DNA of 34,401 nt, from assembly GCA_023091735.1 (NCBI GenBank), contig JALKBU010000540.1:1-34401 (forward strand), written 5' to 3'. The stretch's first letter is position 1. Every line of letters starts with the position of its first letter. A program made the position numbers and the translations under genes. Positions 1 to 9,346 of this stretch are shown here, piece after piece. This DNA comes from Trichomonas tenax. Lineage: Eukaryota > Parabasalia > Trichomonadida > Trichomonadidae. Below the pieces are notes generated by a model. It made no database searches and was not told the origin of the DNA. It worked only from the letters and a program-made list of their open reading frames with translations.

Positions 1-53
1 TTCACTATAAGGCCACAACTACTCATAATGAAGTCTTCTTTGGCTTCCAACAT
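1..53 (-). CDS. Possible 5' end of a divergent gene, cut by the window edge
   Basis: On the minus strand an ATG at 53-51 opens a frame that stays open for 17 codons to the window edge (begins MLEAKEDF). It would be divergent from the bromodomain gene and share its upstream region, which carries several copies of the TTTACATGTCAAA motif. Too little is present to name a product. The main support is position, and a chance open frame is quite possible. Confidence 0.25.
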   Translation of the reverse strand, partial: MLEAKEDFIMSSCGLIV

Positions 54-135
54 TGAGTTCAATCCATTTCAACCTATTGACACTTTTCCATTTTTCCCGC
101 AAACACGTCACTTTCCTTTATTTTGACGCCCTGAC

Positions 136-262
136 TTTACATGTCAAACATAATTTACATGTCAAAAAAGCACGTTGTTCTATTTTGTCCCAGTCCCAGT
201 TTTCCCGACATTTTTACATGACAAATTTGACGCGTAAAGTCACAATCTTGTCATTTTTATTC
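136..262 (+). promoter_or_regulatory. Promoter region of the bromodomain gene: three ACATG motifs plus initiator-like TCATTTTT
   Basis: Two perfect copies of TTTACATGTCAAA lie at 136-148 and 154-166, and a one-mismatch copy (TTTACATGACAAA) at 213-225. All have the same orientation as the gene. They are followed by TTGTCATTTTTATT at 249-262, which resembles the trichomonad initiator (TCA, then pyrimidine-rich/AT) and ends about 15 nt before the ATG. The motif recurs upstream of other genes in this window, so a regulatory role is inferred from recurrence and position. Confidence 0.55.
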
Positions 263-276
263 CCACTATTTTCAAA

Positions 277-936
277 ATGGGTGATAAATTTAAAGAATGC
301 CTTCGAATAATGGACCTTTTAATGAGCCACCCATTGAGTAAGATGTTTTCTCGCCCTATTGATCCTAAACGTGACGGCGCTCCTGACTATTTCCAAGTGA
401 TTAAAAATCCACAAGATTTAGGAACAATCAGAGAGAGACTTATTAATCAACAGTATACTCGAGTCGAAGATTGGATAACAGATATACGGCTTGTTTGGTC
501 AAACTCGATTGAATATAACGGAGAATTATCATTTATTGCTGATATTGCAAGATTTTTATCAAGAATATTTGTGAAGCAACTTCTTTCACTCGGTTATGCA
601 AATTCTGCTGAGTGGAGCCAAGCAATTACGAAATATTACGATTCGATCACAAAACATTTAATAAATTCACCAGATGTTTTAATGAAATATTACTCTAAAT
701 ACGACTTTACAAAGAAAAATCCAAGCATTGATCTCAAAGACATTGTTGACAACGGCCAATTTAATTCAAGCGTTGAAATTCTCCATATTTTACAAATTCT
801 GGCACAAAGTGGAGTTCAGGTTGATACACAGAAGGATGATTTAAGTCTTGATCTGACACAATTACCTGAACCAGCACTTGATGCAATATCAACTTATATT
901 AAGGACCTTAAACGAAAGAAGAAAGGAACAAAGTGA
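277..936 (+). CDS. Short BET-like protein: single bromodomain plus NET-like C-terminus
   Basis: 219 aa. Residues about 5-105 form a bromodomain. The ZA-loop core PDYFQVIKNPQDLGTI (36-51) is intact and the acetyl-lysine-binding Asn is present in the NSIEYN motif (Asn81). The C-terminal 45 residues (acidic DLSLDLTQL, then a helix and KRKKKGTK) resemble the second half of the NET domain of BET proteins (EIEID...LRELERYV...KKRK). Role inferred from family: chromatin reader of acetylated histones in the nucleus. It is much shorter than animal BET proteins, which have two bromodomains. The ATG at 277 is chosen because it follows the initiator-like TCATTTTT and directly precedes the domain; the overlapping frame at 53-310 is not credible. 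Bromodomain assignment is strong, the NET part moderate. Confidence 0.9.
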   Translation: MGDKFKECLRIMDLLMSHPLSKMFSRPIDPKRDGAPDYFQVIKNPQDLGTIRERLINQQYTRVEDWITDIRLVWSNSIEYNGELSFIADIARFLSRIFVKQLLSLGYANSAEWSQAITKYYDSITKHLINSPDVLMKYYSKYDFTKKNPSIDLKDIVDNGQFNSSVEILHILQILAQSGVQVDTQKDDLSLDLTQLPEPALDAISTYIKDLKRKKKGTK

Positions 937-1314
937 GGGCTTTCATTTAGAATGTTTCTTGTCTCATAATTTCGATACTTTTTTTGTTAAATCATTTAGA
1001 TTATCAAATAATTTAGTGAGTCAGAAGCTATGCAGCCACGAATATTACTAGCAACACCATGATTTGATATGTGTTCCAAAATGCAATTTATTATCTTTGC
1101 GGAAAACTGTTCATTCAATCTTTACATAACCAAAATGGCTTGAGTGCTCGCAGCTATGCTATGCTATAAATTATCGAAAATTGTTTTTAATAAAATGTTT
1201 AAATATGCAAATATTTATATAATTTTGGCCTAAATATCAAAAGGAAAAACAAAATTAAATGCATAAAAGATCTATCTTTGATATCATCATTTATATTAGT
1301 AACATTAATTCAAA

Positions 1315-2031
1315 TTATTGTTTGACTTCAAAACGGATAGAGTTGAAGCCCAATGTAGGGGATGCACCGAGAATAAGAGACAATTTGCTCTTTAACTGGT
1401 CTGAAATTTCTTTATTCTTGATTGTCAAAACTCCATCTTGTATTGTGTATGGTACTTCTTGTGCAGCAATGGCTGAACTGTCCATAGCAATCGGCTCTGG
1501 GTCAATCTGTTGTCTTCTCACTCTCTTTGGACGTGGAGGCTGTTCTTGCTGTGCTGGTTGACCTCGTGGCTGTTCTTGTTGAACAGGTGGCTGTTCGATT
1601 GGTTGTTGCTGTTGTTTCTTTAGCTGTTTTGTTGGTTGGTTGTCATTTTTTTTCTCATTTGATTTTTGTTCTGGCTGCTGTTTGTTTTGTGTTAGTTGTG
1701 GCTTTGGTTTTGGCTGTGCTGGTTCTGCTGCTGGTGCAGGAGCTGGAATTGACTGCGTTCCGTAATTGAGAATATATTTCTTAAGTAAATCTTCTGTTAT
1801 AGGAATGTCCAATTCACCTTTGCAGATTTTATTGAGCATATCGGATATCATCGTGAGGTCATTATTCTGAATGGTCGCGCCAACTTTAGATTTCTTGATG
1901 AGTGGCCAATTGGCATTTCTTTCCTTTTTCTCCCTTATATAATCCAAAAATTTATTAAATATTGAAGCATCTGCGTTGACCTTCAAATCAACTTCCTCAA
2001 GGTTTAATGATTTCAGCAATTCTTCAGTCAT
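1315..2031 (-). CDS. Hypothetical protein with Q/P-rich centre and basic NLS-like cluster
   Basis: 238 aa from the ATG at 2031; an in-frame TTG just before it is ignored. I do not recognise the family. The N-terminal 95 residues look like a folded helical domain (LEEVDLKV..., FNKFLDYIREKKER). Residues about 96-180 are low complexity, rich in Gln, Pro and Lys, ending in PRPKRVRRQQ, which could act as a nuclear localisation signal. The last 55 residues again look ordered (PYTIQDGVLTIKNKEI...). It is convergent with the bromodomain gene. A nuclear protein is plausible from the basic cluster but is inference. Confidence 0.75.
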   Translation of the reverse strand: MTEELLKSLNLEEVDLKVNADASIFNKFLDYIREKKERNANWPLIKKSKVGATIQNNDLTMISDMLNKICKGELDIPITEDLLKKYILNYGTQSIPAPAPAAEPAQPKPKPQLTQNKQQPEQKSNEKKNDNQPTKQLKKQQQQPIEQPPVQQEQPRGQPAQQEQPPRPKRVRRQQIDPEPIAMDSSAIAAQEVPYTIQDGVLTIKNKEISDQLKSKLSLILGASPTLGFNSIRFEVKQ

Positions 2032-3596
2032 CAATTATTTTTTTGATATGTAAAGTTAGTCAAATAACAAAAACCTCTGAAATGATGTTATATTTGTCAC
2101 TTTACGCGGCATAAATTTTTCGCTTTTCAGAAATCAGCCTAAAGCATTATAGTTTTAGACATAGTTTATGAATTTTTTAAAGTATAGGTATTAAACAATA
2201 ATTTTATAAAAAAAGGGAACTTCACTTTTTGGTTTGTCGGCCATATAAAACTTCATGGAGAGAGACACTGCTTTGCACAATATTCTGCAAAGCTCGATAT
2301 ATATATGCATCAGTGCTGCCTCCATATGATAGAATACACTATGACTCTAAAAAATTTGTCACGATCTAGAAATTTCGAAATTAAATTCAATCTCGTCAGA
2401 ACATAGCGTCACGTCTAACGAAGAGGTACATCAGCAACATACTATGATTGCCGCCTTCAAAAGAGGGTCAAAAAACGCAATTTTCAGAACTTCAAAATTT
2501 AGAAATAATTTGAAGATGCTTCTTAATCCCTCAGATCGCAGACACCCCGCATATTGCAAACATCCTAAGCTTTGTAGATTGCAATTTTAATTTTTCGAGA
2601 TACGAACAGGAAATGCGAAATAATTTTTACAACCCCTGCATTTGATATCACACTTATACCAGACAGGTTACATCCATTAATACTATTTGATTATATTTGT
2701 ATTTGGAGAGTTAATAAAATTTAATTATATTTTTTTCTCAATAGAATCATCATTTATATACTACCAATAATCTACCATTTATCTATATATTATACATTCA
2801 TGTGAGTTTTTTGAAAATATCTTAAGAATAAAATTCAAAATTTTTCTGACCCCAAGATTAAAAAATGTAGTTTAAATTTTGTTTTATTCGATGAAAACAA
2901 AGTAGCCTAGGCAAAATTTCAGAAATCGAAAATTTAAACTAGTTTAAATATAGACAATTACCGTTTTTGTTACAACATGTATCTTAAACAGATCGAATTT
3001 AGATGATTGATATGTATTAGATTGCTTAAGTTTAAATATTGCAATATTTAATATAAAAAATATATTGGAAAACTGATTGTTTCTGAATGTCAAATGAATA
3101 TCATAGCACTAGTAAATGTATTGGCGTATAAACTCAAGTGTTTAAACGAAGTTAGTTTTGTGAGCTAATTATCTTTGTGAAATATAAGTAATTGAGACAA
3201 ATTTATTCACTGAATGTATTTTACCCCTAATGCAGTTAGTTGTACTGCTCATTGCAACAAACCAACATGCATTGTTCAATGATCAACTGATGCGAAAACA
3301 GTTTGTTAAATTAAGGTTATCGAAATTCGAGGGATTTCATCATATCTCGAAATTACAAAATTGGATTGCCTTGCACTCCATAGATATATTGTTCCTATAG
3401 GCCTATAGAAGCTATACCCAAAGTATCAAGCCAAAGTGTTTTGAGAAAAAAGAGTTCTCCCCTTTTATTCTATAGAATTTAAATTCTCTTTAATTCATAA
3501 ATCTCATGAGAAAACGCATAAGTTTTTAAAAACAAAGAAAAAAAAACTTAACAAAAGTATTCAGAATTTTAATATATTCGATTCCAGTGTATGGAT
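2032..3596. other. Long AT-rich intergenic region without a recognisable gene
   Basis: No frame of convincing length or composition on either strand. Contents seen: a TTTGATATGTAAA motif at 2042-2054 (minus orientation, 11 bp from the ATG of the Q/P-rich gene), a CTTTGCA/TGCAAAG inverted repeat near 2272-2293, an 18-bp perfect palindrome at 2932-2949 and a 14-bp palindrome CTATAGGCCTATAG at 3395-3408. The stretch 2330-2660 is slightly less AT-rich and could be an eroded sequence, but nothing is identifiable. Confidence 0.5.
2932..2949. repeat. 18-bp perfect palindrome ATTTAAACTAGTTTAAAT
   Basis: Both strands read the same. Its inner 12 bp (TAAACTAGTTTA) are identical to the core of the palindrome at 29259-29276. 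Here it lies in gene-free DNA. Function unknown; a dimeric DNA-binding protein site or chance in AT-rich DNA are both possible. Confidence 0.6.
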
Positions 3597-4250
3597 TTAT
3601 TCGTCTTTGACACCGAGAACCTCATTGCGGATCTTACGAGCGCCATTGCCCTGGTTAACAGCGACAGCGTTGTAAATCATAGCTGGAATGGAGCCGCATG
3701 GGTCAGCATGGACGATGAATGTGAGGCGATCAGCACCCTCAACTTCTGGATCCTTGTCGAGGATGTAAGCCTGAAATGTCATGTTACCACGAACATTGCC
3801 CTTTCCGACTGGTCTGATTGTTGTGTTGTCAACAGAGACGCAAAGCCAGATCATCTTTGAGTCGATATCGTAACGTTTTCTGATGACTAAGAATTCTCTG
3901 TTAGAAACGAGGCGAGATCCGGATTCGAGAACCATGTAAAGGTACTGAGCGCCACCTTCCTCACCGCCGAACATCTCTCTGAACTTTGTGCCGTCAGCGA
4001 TTTCCTTTGGTGTCTTCTCATCGATTGGAGCGACGCTGTTAAGGATTTTAATAGTCTCGTCGTGCTTTCCTGGGATTGAAACGACGGACTTGACCATGGA
4101 GAATGAGCTGCCCGGGTATGTGGCTGTGTAGAATTTGATTGTTTTCTCATCCTTTGATAATTTCCACTCACCCTTCTCGTAGTACTGGAGAACTTCCTGG
4201 AGGCGCTTCTCGTGGAGTTCTAAGTATTCCTTTGGGATTTCGTTTGACAT
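3597..4250 (-). CDS. START-domain (StAR-related lipid transfer) protein
   Basis: 217 aa, about the length of one START/SRPBCC domain with nothing else attached. The pattern fits the family: an N-terminal helix, a beta strand with KSVVSIPG, the central SGSRLVSNREFLVIRKR strand pair (about 110-126), then ADRLTFIVHADPCGSIPAMIYN (about 174-195) leading to the C-terminal helix that closes the lipid cavity. START proteins bind and move single lipids between membranes; the ligand cannot be read from the sequence. No signal peptide or membrane segment, so cytosolic. Codons are more GC-rich than in neighbours (GAG, CTC, ACC, GTC frequent), which in trichomonads may mark a highly expressed gene. The ATG at 4250 is preceded on the gene strand by GTTCACTTCACTTTGC, an initiator-like run. 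Confidence 0.85.
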   Translation of the reverse strand: MSNEIPKEYLELHEKRLQEVLQYYEKGEWKLSKDEKTIKFYTATYPGSSFSMVKSVVSIPGKHDETIKILNSVAPIDEKTPKEIADGTKFREMFGGEEGGAQYLYMVLESGSRLVSNREFLVIRKRYDIDSKMIWLCVSVDNTTIRPVGKGNVRGNMTFQAYILDKDPEVEGADRLTFIVHADPCGSIPAMIYNAVAVNQGNGARKIRNEVLGVKDE

Positions 4251-5540
4251 CCTTTTTGCAAAGTGAAGTGAACATGCTGATCAAATTTCTTTTAGTCGTT
4301 TAAATAGCCCTGTTGGTCATAATATAGCGATTTTTCTGATCAAAAATGTTTATTTTTGTTTCAATTTTAGGAGATTTTTCAGTCTTGTGAATCTGATCGT
4401 GTTTGGTTGATCATTGATCAATACTCCCCATTGCCTGTTTGTACATTATATAAATAGCTTGAATTATGAAATAAATTAAATATCTTATTCTAATTCACTT
4501 TTGAGATTGAAACATTAATAACTCAGCAAATAACGGATTAAATGAATTTAAAAATAATAAACATGTTTATATACACAATATACTACATATTATCTCGTGT
4601 AACCAAGCAAAAATCTTTCACTTTTTTCTTACCTCGATTTTTTTCTATTTTTTTTTTTTCGTCTTTGGAAGCAATTTTTAATTTTTTTTTAAATAAAATC
4701 ATTGAGTTTTTATTTTTGAGTTTTAATTTTTCGTTGATAATATCATTGATATATTTGCATTGTATCGGAACAATAAAAATCGTATCAAGTTTTAGTTTAC
4801 ATGTCAAAAGTGAAGTCAAGTTTATTTAATCGTAGTCATTAGGACTGTTTTGTACGAGGAGTATATTCTTTCTTTTTTGAAAAAAATTATGAAATTTAGA
4901 ATCCCATTAACATTACTTAGCTATCTATAATAAAGAGAGGTCGAAATTCCGGTTTGTCAGAAAATTATGGCATTTTTGACACAATTCTGACAAATCTCAT
5001 ATTGGTTCAGATATTAGTATTACCAGACATTCATACCCTTATGAGAATGGGGCAAGACCTGTAAAATATTCCAATTTTATATTGCCACAGATAAATTTAG
5101 ATAATCTTACGGGCGTTTCGAACCCTTAACCATATATAGTTCTCCAGATAATCTATCGTTTTTCGATTGCAATAGCCTTGATTTAGTCATTTGATATTTT
5201 TCGACGTTTTTAATATATCGAAGCGATTGTATTATATTAATTAACATGTATAAAAACATCTAAAATATATAGCCATCATATAGATGACCGCTAATTCTAT
5301 TAATAAACATTTTCAAAATTATATTGACTTGAATTCGGCTCAAATCTTGATAGATATGATTAAAATAGGCGAAATCAACGAGAAATATACAATTTTTGGA
5401 TAGTTGATTTGCGATCATTTCCAAAAATTGAAAAATACAATATATATAAAAATCGTCGATTTGTAAGGGGATAGAAGGTGTTCTACCATAATATATCATG
5501 TTTATAAACAATATTACATATTATATTTGATTTGATAAAA
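4251..5540. other. AT-rich intergenic region, no gene seen
   Basis: 1.3 kb with only low-complexity frames caused by T and A runs (for example the T run near 4640-4660). One perfect TTTACATGTCAAA lies at 4796-4808 on the plus strand, with AAGTGAAGTCA directly after it, but no plus-strand gene follows. No RNA gene recognised. Confidence 0.5.
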
Positions 5541-6536
5541 TTAATCATCTTGATTAATAGGAACAGATTCTGACGATGAAGCTTTCTGTTGGTTCTGATC
5601 AATCCTCTCTTCTTTCTTGTCACTTTGTTGTTTGTCATCATTATTTTCATTATTTGATAATTGATTCAATTCTGCATCAGACACGTTGGCTTCTTTGTCT
5701 TTCTGATCTGATTCGTCTTTCTCAACTTTCTTTCCGCAATTCTTGCACATGAAAAATACAATAATTACGATCAAAATGCATTGCTGGAGCGCTCCCATGA
5801 GTGTAGGGAACCATGTGGACCAGTTTTCACCTGTTCCAAATATCAAAAACGCTGCAGACGTAAGTCCACCGGGCGCTTGAATGCACAACAATATCAAAGA
5901 GAGAGATCCAGGTCCCTGGATTTTGCAGGTCGTAATCATTTGCGGTATGTATTGTATGACTGTTATGACACCTCCCATTGTGCCAAGAACCGATCCATAG
6001 TAGAATATTGGGTCCGAAGCGAAGCTAATTGGAGGTCCGATGATGTAGAAAATGAGGATGACAAGAAACGAGAGAATATGAAGAAGAAGCATGAAAGTCA
6101 CATTGCTAATGCGATCTAGCTTAATGTTCTCTTTGGGGCGTGATTTTCGAGGCTCCTTGTCGAAAAAAATCAAGTTTAAAAACGTATTTCCAAGATATAT
6201 GTACCAAAGCGAGAAAATGTTCAAAAAAGATACGAGACGAGGGAACCAGCGCTTGAATTCCGCCCTCGAAAGTCCTGCGAAGTCAGCATTGTGTAAACAA
6301 AAATAATTCATTGTTTGGACCCATTGGCTGAAATTTATCATAAACACCGCCAGAGAGTTAATGCCGAAGTTTGAGCGGAGTTTGACGTAGTTGTATAGTT
6401 GCGGAATCACAGATACAACTGTTCCAACGAAAACGCAAAGGCCAACAGCCAACCAAAGCACGTTGACCTCTTTGTAGCACTTCGTGTAGTCGATGAAACC
6501 CGCCCACGAGTAATCATAACCTCTGAATGTGTCCAT
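5541..6536 (-). CDS. PQ-loop repeat membrane protein (SLC66/cystinosin superfamily)
   Basis: 331 aa with about seven hydrophobic segments. The two diagnostic PQ motifs are intact: VIPQLYNYVKLRSNFGINSL (Pro45-Gln46) and YIPQMITTCKIQGPGSLSL (Pro198-Gln199), each at the end of one three-helix half. Residues from about 268 form a hydrophilic, acidic and Asn/Gln-rich cytosolic tail. Known relatives export small solutes such as cystine or basic amino acids from lysosomes, or act in the Golgi and endosomes; the substrate here cannot be assigned. The long spacing between the two halves (a loop at about 127-142 rich in Lys/Arg) is normal for the fold. The ATG at 6536 is the only one before the first helix. 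Family call strong, subfamily unknown. Confidence 0.82.
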   Translation of the reverse strand: MDTFRGYDYSWAGFIDYTKCYKEVNVLWLAVGLCVFVGTVVSVIPQLYNYVKLRSNFGINSLAVFMINFSQWVQTMNYFCLHNADFAGLSRAEFKRWFPRLVSFLNIFSLWYIYLGNTFLNLIFFDKEPRKSRPKENIKLDRISNVTFMLLLHILSFLVILIFYIIGPPISFASDPIFYYGSVLGTMGGVITVIQYIPQMITTCKIQGPGSLSLILLCIQAPGGLTSAAFLIFGTGENWSTWFPTLMGALQQCILIVIIVFFMCKNCGKKVEKDESDQKDKEANVSDAELNQLSNNENNDDKQQSDKKEERIDQNQQKASSSESVPINQDD

Positions 6537-7189
6537 TTTTTATTTTAGATTTTTTACCGTTATTTACATTTGGCTGTAGATTTGTGCTGCCTGTCGTGTG
6601 TAGATAATGTTTTGTTAATCGTTTCAGATTTTATTTAAGGTTGAGATTTTGGCCAAGCGCTATTTGAGCGGATTCGACTGTTGTATGTTGTTCTGTTGGA
6701 CTTTATTGTTGATGTCGGACTCACTGTACTTGAAAAACACATCATTTGTGTATTGATTATCAATTTTCTTTTTTTGCCAAGTAAATCAGAACAAAAGGAA
6801 TAATCCTCCATGTTAACCATATTCTTCTAAATCATATTCTAATGTGTAAAGTGTCATAAATCGAAAAATATTATTGAATTCAAAATATCTTATATATTTG
6901 ATAAATTTTGATATAAATCGTTTTTCTTATGACTATATAATGTTATGAGAACTAACTTATTGATTTAAATGAAATTATTTGATTTGAAAATTAATATTGT
7001 GCTTTTGTTGACAAAATCATTGATGGTATAACTATATCTGATTGTGCTTCATTTAATTACAATGACTGAATTAAGTTTGTTGAGAATTGAATAAAAGTTA
7101 CAAAATTCTCTCTTCCTACTCTATTTGTTATATGCTTTGGTTAGTGATGTTAATTATGATGATTATCAAAACAAAACAAGGAAATGTAT
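6537..7189. other. AT-rich intergenic region, no gene seen
   Basis: Contains the upstream region of the PQ-loop gene (minus strand) and the downstream end of the Ste24-like gene. A 61-codon minus-strand frame at 6635-6820 has no recognisable features and is not called. No repeat or RNA seen. Confidence 0.45.
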
Positions 7190-8578
7190 TTATATATTAA
7201 CAATAATCTTTGGCCAAAATACTTTCTTACAGTGTGATATATAATCCAGCCTTTCACTAGGAAGAGGAACTTCGAAGAACATCCATCTGTATGTTGGTGT
7301 TGGAATGTAGCGCGGAGTTTTGTAAAAATGTTGAATTGCTTTGGCCATTGGAACATTAAAACTGCTTGCGAAGCAATCAGCGTTATAAACGAATGATCTT
7401 GAAGCAGAAGAAGAAACAGGAGTCCAGAACACGAAAACTACTTCAGAAACAATAACAATAATGAATATAATAACGGAATCGGGGAATTCATTGCCAAAAC
7501 CAAAGTCCGATAAACCAAATTGAACAAGGACTTGAATAATCAAGGAAATGAAAAGAATAGGGACGGAAAACAATATAGCTTTGTTCACATCATCGTTGTT
7601 GTACCAATGTCCTATTTCTTTCGCTATGAGAGCAGAAATAACTTCAGGAGAATATTCTTTCGTCATTGTGTCCATGATAACAATGTTCTTTGATTTATAT
7701 CCGAAAATAGAAATGTTTGGAAAGTTGTTATGTTCATATCCAATGTTTGTCTGTCCATAGGGATATTTGGCAGACCTCGAGACCCTTCTAATAGTCTTAA
7801 GAGCAGTCTTTTCTTGATATTTTTCTATATACATTCTCGCACTGATATCTGATGCAACCATTGGATAAAAAATAGCAATAGAAACTAAAATAACAGTGAT
7901 AATCAACCAATGTATCAACCAAAAGAATTTGGCTGATGTGTAGTTGATCTTTACTGTTTCTATAGAGCTAGAAAGCAAATCATCGTTATTTCTTCTTGTT
8001 AGTAATTTTGTGAATGTGAATAGTATTGATTCGTAGAAGTAAATGGCCATGTAGAACACAATATGTAAGAAAATCGGTTTTGGAGGCATTTTCAGATCGA
8101 ATTCTGGTGAATATGAGATATCTGGGTATTTGCGCCACAAAGTGTGAATGTAATAGTGCTGGAAAGGAAAAACAGAAAACATATATCTCGCTATTATTAA
8201 AATAATAAAATTAATCATATCTGTTTGTGTGTATTGCCATAGATTCCATGCGAGTTGTAGAAGTGAAATCTCGACTATAACGGTTATCCAGTCTTGTTTT
8301 AGAGCAAGAGAGTGTCTATCGCGAATTAATTCTAAATTCTTCCGATAATCTCTATATTGTTTGTCTTCGATTATTTTATTGATGTTGGAAAGTTCCACGC
8401 GATGAATATATGTCTTCACGAGAGCGCCAATGACTATAATTATGAAAATTGTGTTTTTGAATTTAGGAATTTTTCTATTTTGCTTTTTCACTGTTTTTTT
8501 CTCTATTATTTCCTCTTCTTCAACTTTTTCTTCGTAATATGAATGCTCTGAATATTGATTTTGGCTTTCTTCTTTCAT
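7190..8578 (-). CDS. Ste24/CAAX prenyl protease 1-like membrane protein (M48), probably catalytically dead
   Basis: 462 aa multi-pass protein with the Ste24 layout: hydrophobic helices at about 42-54, 98-135, 168-190 and 218-242, a conserved central segment (NISIFGYKSKNIVIMDTM, about 287-304), the metal-site helix, two more helices (about 334-352, 366-386), and the RSFVYNADCFA region. Active family members are ER zinc metalloproteases that cleave prenylated CAAX proteins. Here the HExxH motif reads KEIGH (Lys320, Glu321, His324; the Lys codon is at 7619-7621), and the third-ligand position, normally Glu in F-E-x-x-A-D, is Val397 (7388-7390). Two of three zinc ligands are therefore missing while surrounding family residues remain. 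The frame is intact, so this is a candidate pseudoprotease rather than a decayed gene. Residues 1-40 are an added, highly charged cytosolic extension. Confidence 0.82.
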   Translation of the reverse strand: MKEESQNQYSEHSYYEEKVEEEEIIEKKTVKKQNRKIPKFKNTIFIIIVIGALVKTYIHRVELSNINKIIEDKQYRDYRKNLELIRDRHSLALKQDWITVIVEISLLQLAWNLWQYTQTDMINFIILIIARYMFSVFPFQHYYIHTLWRKYPDISYSPEFDLKMPPKPIFLHIVFYMAIYFYESILFTFTKLLTRRNNDDLLSSSIETVKINYTSAKFFWLIHWLIITVILVSIAIFYPMVASDISARMYIEKYQEKTALKTIRRVSRSAKYPYGQTNIGYEHNNFPNISIFGYKSKNIVIMDTMTKEYSPEVISALIAKEIGHWYNNDDVNKAILFSVPILFISLIIQVLVQFGLSDFGFGNEFPDSVIIFIIVIVSEVVFVFWTPVSSSASRSFVYNADCFASSFNVPMAKAIQHFYKTPRYIPTPTYRWMFFEVPLPSERLDYISHCKKVFWPKIIVNI

Positions 8579-9346
8579 TTCCTAAAAAGTATGTCACTTT
8601 TTTGATGCATCACTTCCATCTTTGAAAACATTAAAAACATAGTCAGAGCATCTAATTGAATCTATATTTTTCATTTCGTTTCTTACAGATCATTCTAACA
8701 TCATTTTCTAATCGATGCATTCTCTTCATCAAGAACATCATTTTCCGGAATGTTTTATCAGCTTCTCTACATTATAATTTTTTATTTTGCAATTGGGTGA
8801 AGCTGTATTGCAAAAATAACTCAAAGAATAAAGAGCAAAGAATGATATCATATAGTTTATTTGTCAAAAAGCACAAAACATCAAGGCGCTAGTTACATTT
8901 TGAAGAAAGTCCATGCAAATCGATATTATTCATAACGCAGTGATAAACTGATCATTTCTCTGTCAGAAAGCAAATTCTCAAAAATGATCGATATTTTGTT
9001 TCTCTGTGAATGAATCACATGAACCCAAAATGATATATTCTGAACAGTATCAATATTCTTTTCATATTGCCACATTCACTCATGTTCACAACAATATATC
9101 ACTTCTCAACGACAGTTCGATATTATCACACGATAGATATTTGTACTGAACTCTGTTTGTTTCTCAGTGGATTGGAGCAGGCTCTGTACTCTTAGAAGAA
9201 AGAAGACTGTAATCTTTTGAATTTATGAAATAATAAACGTTCGCTAAATGTGGTCAGACACAAAAAAATTATTCGAATAAAGCAGGGGATGGAAGAATAA
9301 TCGAGGGTCTGTTGAACTATTTTGCCAACAATTAATTAATGAAAGA
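8579..9346. other. Intergenic region, no gene seen
   Basis: About 770 bp between the Ste24-like gene (divergent, minus) and the ankyrin-family relic (plus). Several ATCGATATT-like words occur, but I see no clear repeat structure, RNA gene or coding frame. The 78-codon frame at 8656-8892 begins at a non-ATG codon and has no features of a gene. Confidence 0.4.

Noticed and set aside
53..310. 85-codon plus-strand frame before the bromodomain gene
   Set aside because: It begins at a non-ATG codon, covers the motif-rich promoter and overlaps the real start in another phase.
1527..1769. 80-codon Val/Leu-rich frame antisense to the Q/P-rich gene
   Set aside because: A mirror of CAG/CAA-rich coding sequence; its hydrophobic text is an artefact of repeats on the other strand.
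4583..4829. Lys/Phe-rich frames on both strands
   Set aside because: Produced by A and T runs; no start context or domain.
6635..6820. 61-codon minus-strand frame with an ATG
   Set aside because: Short, no recognisable feature, Ser/Thr/Asn-rich text typical of AT-rich noise; could be revisited with RNA data.
8656..8892. 78-codon plus frame
   Set aside because: Non-ATG start and composition like random AT-rich DNA.
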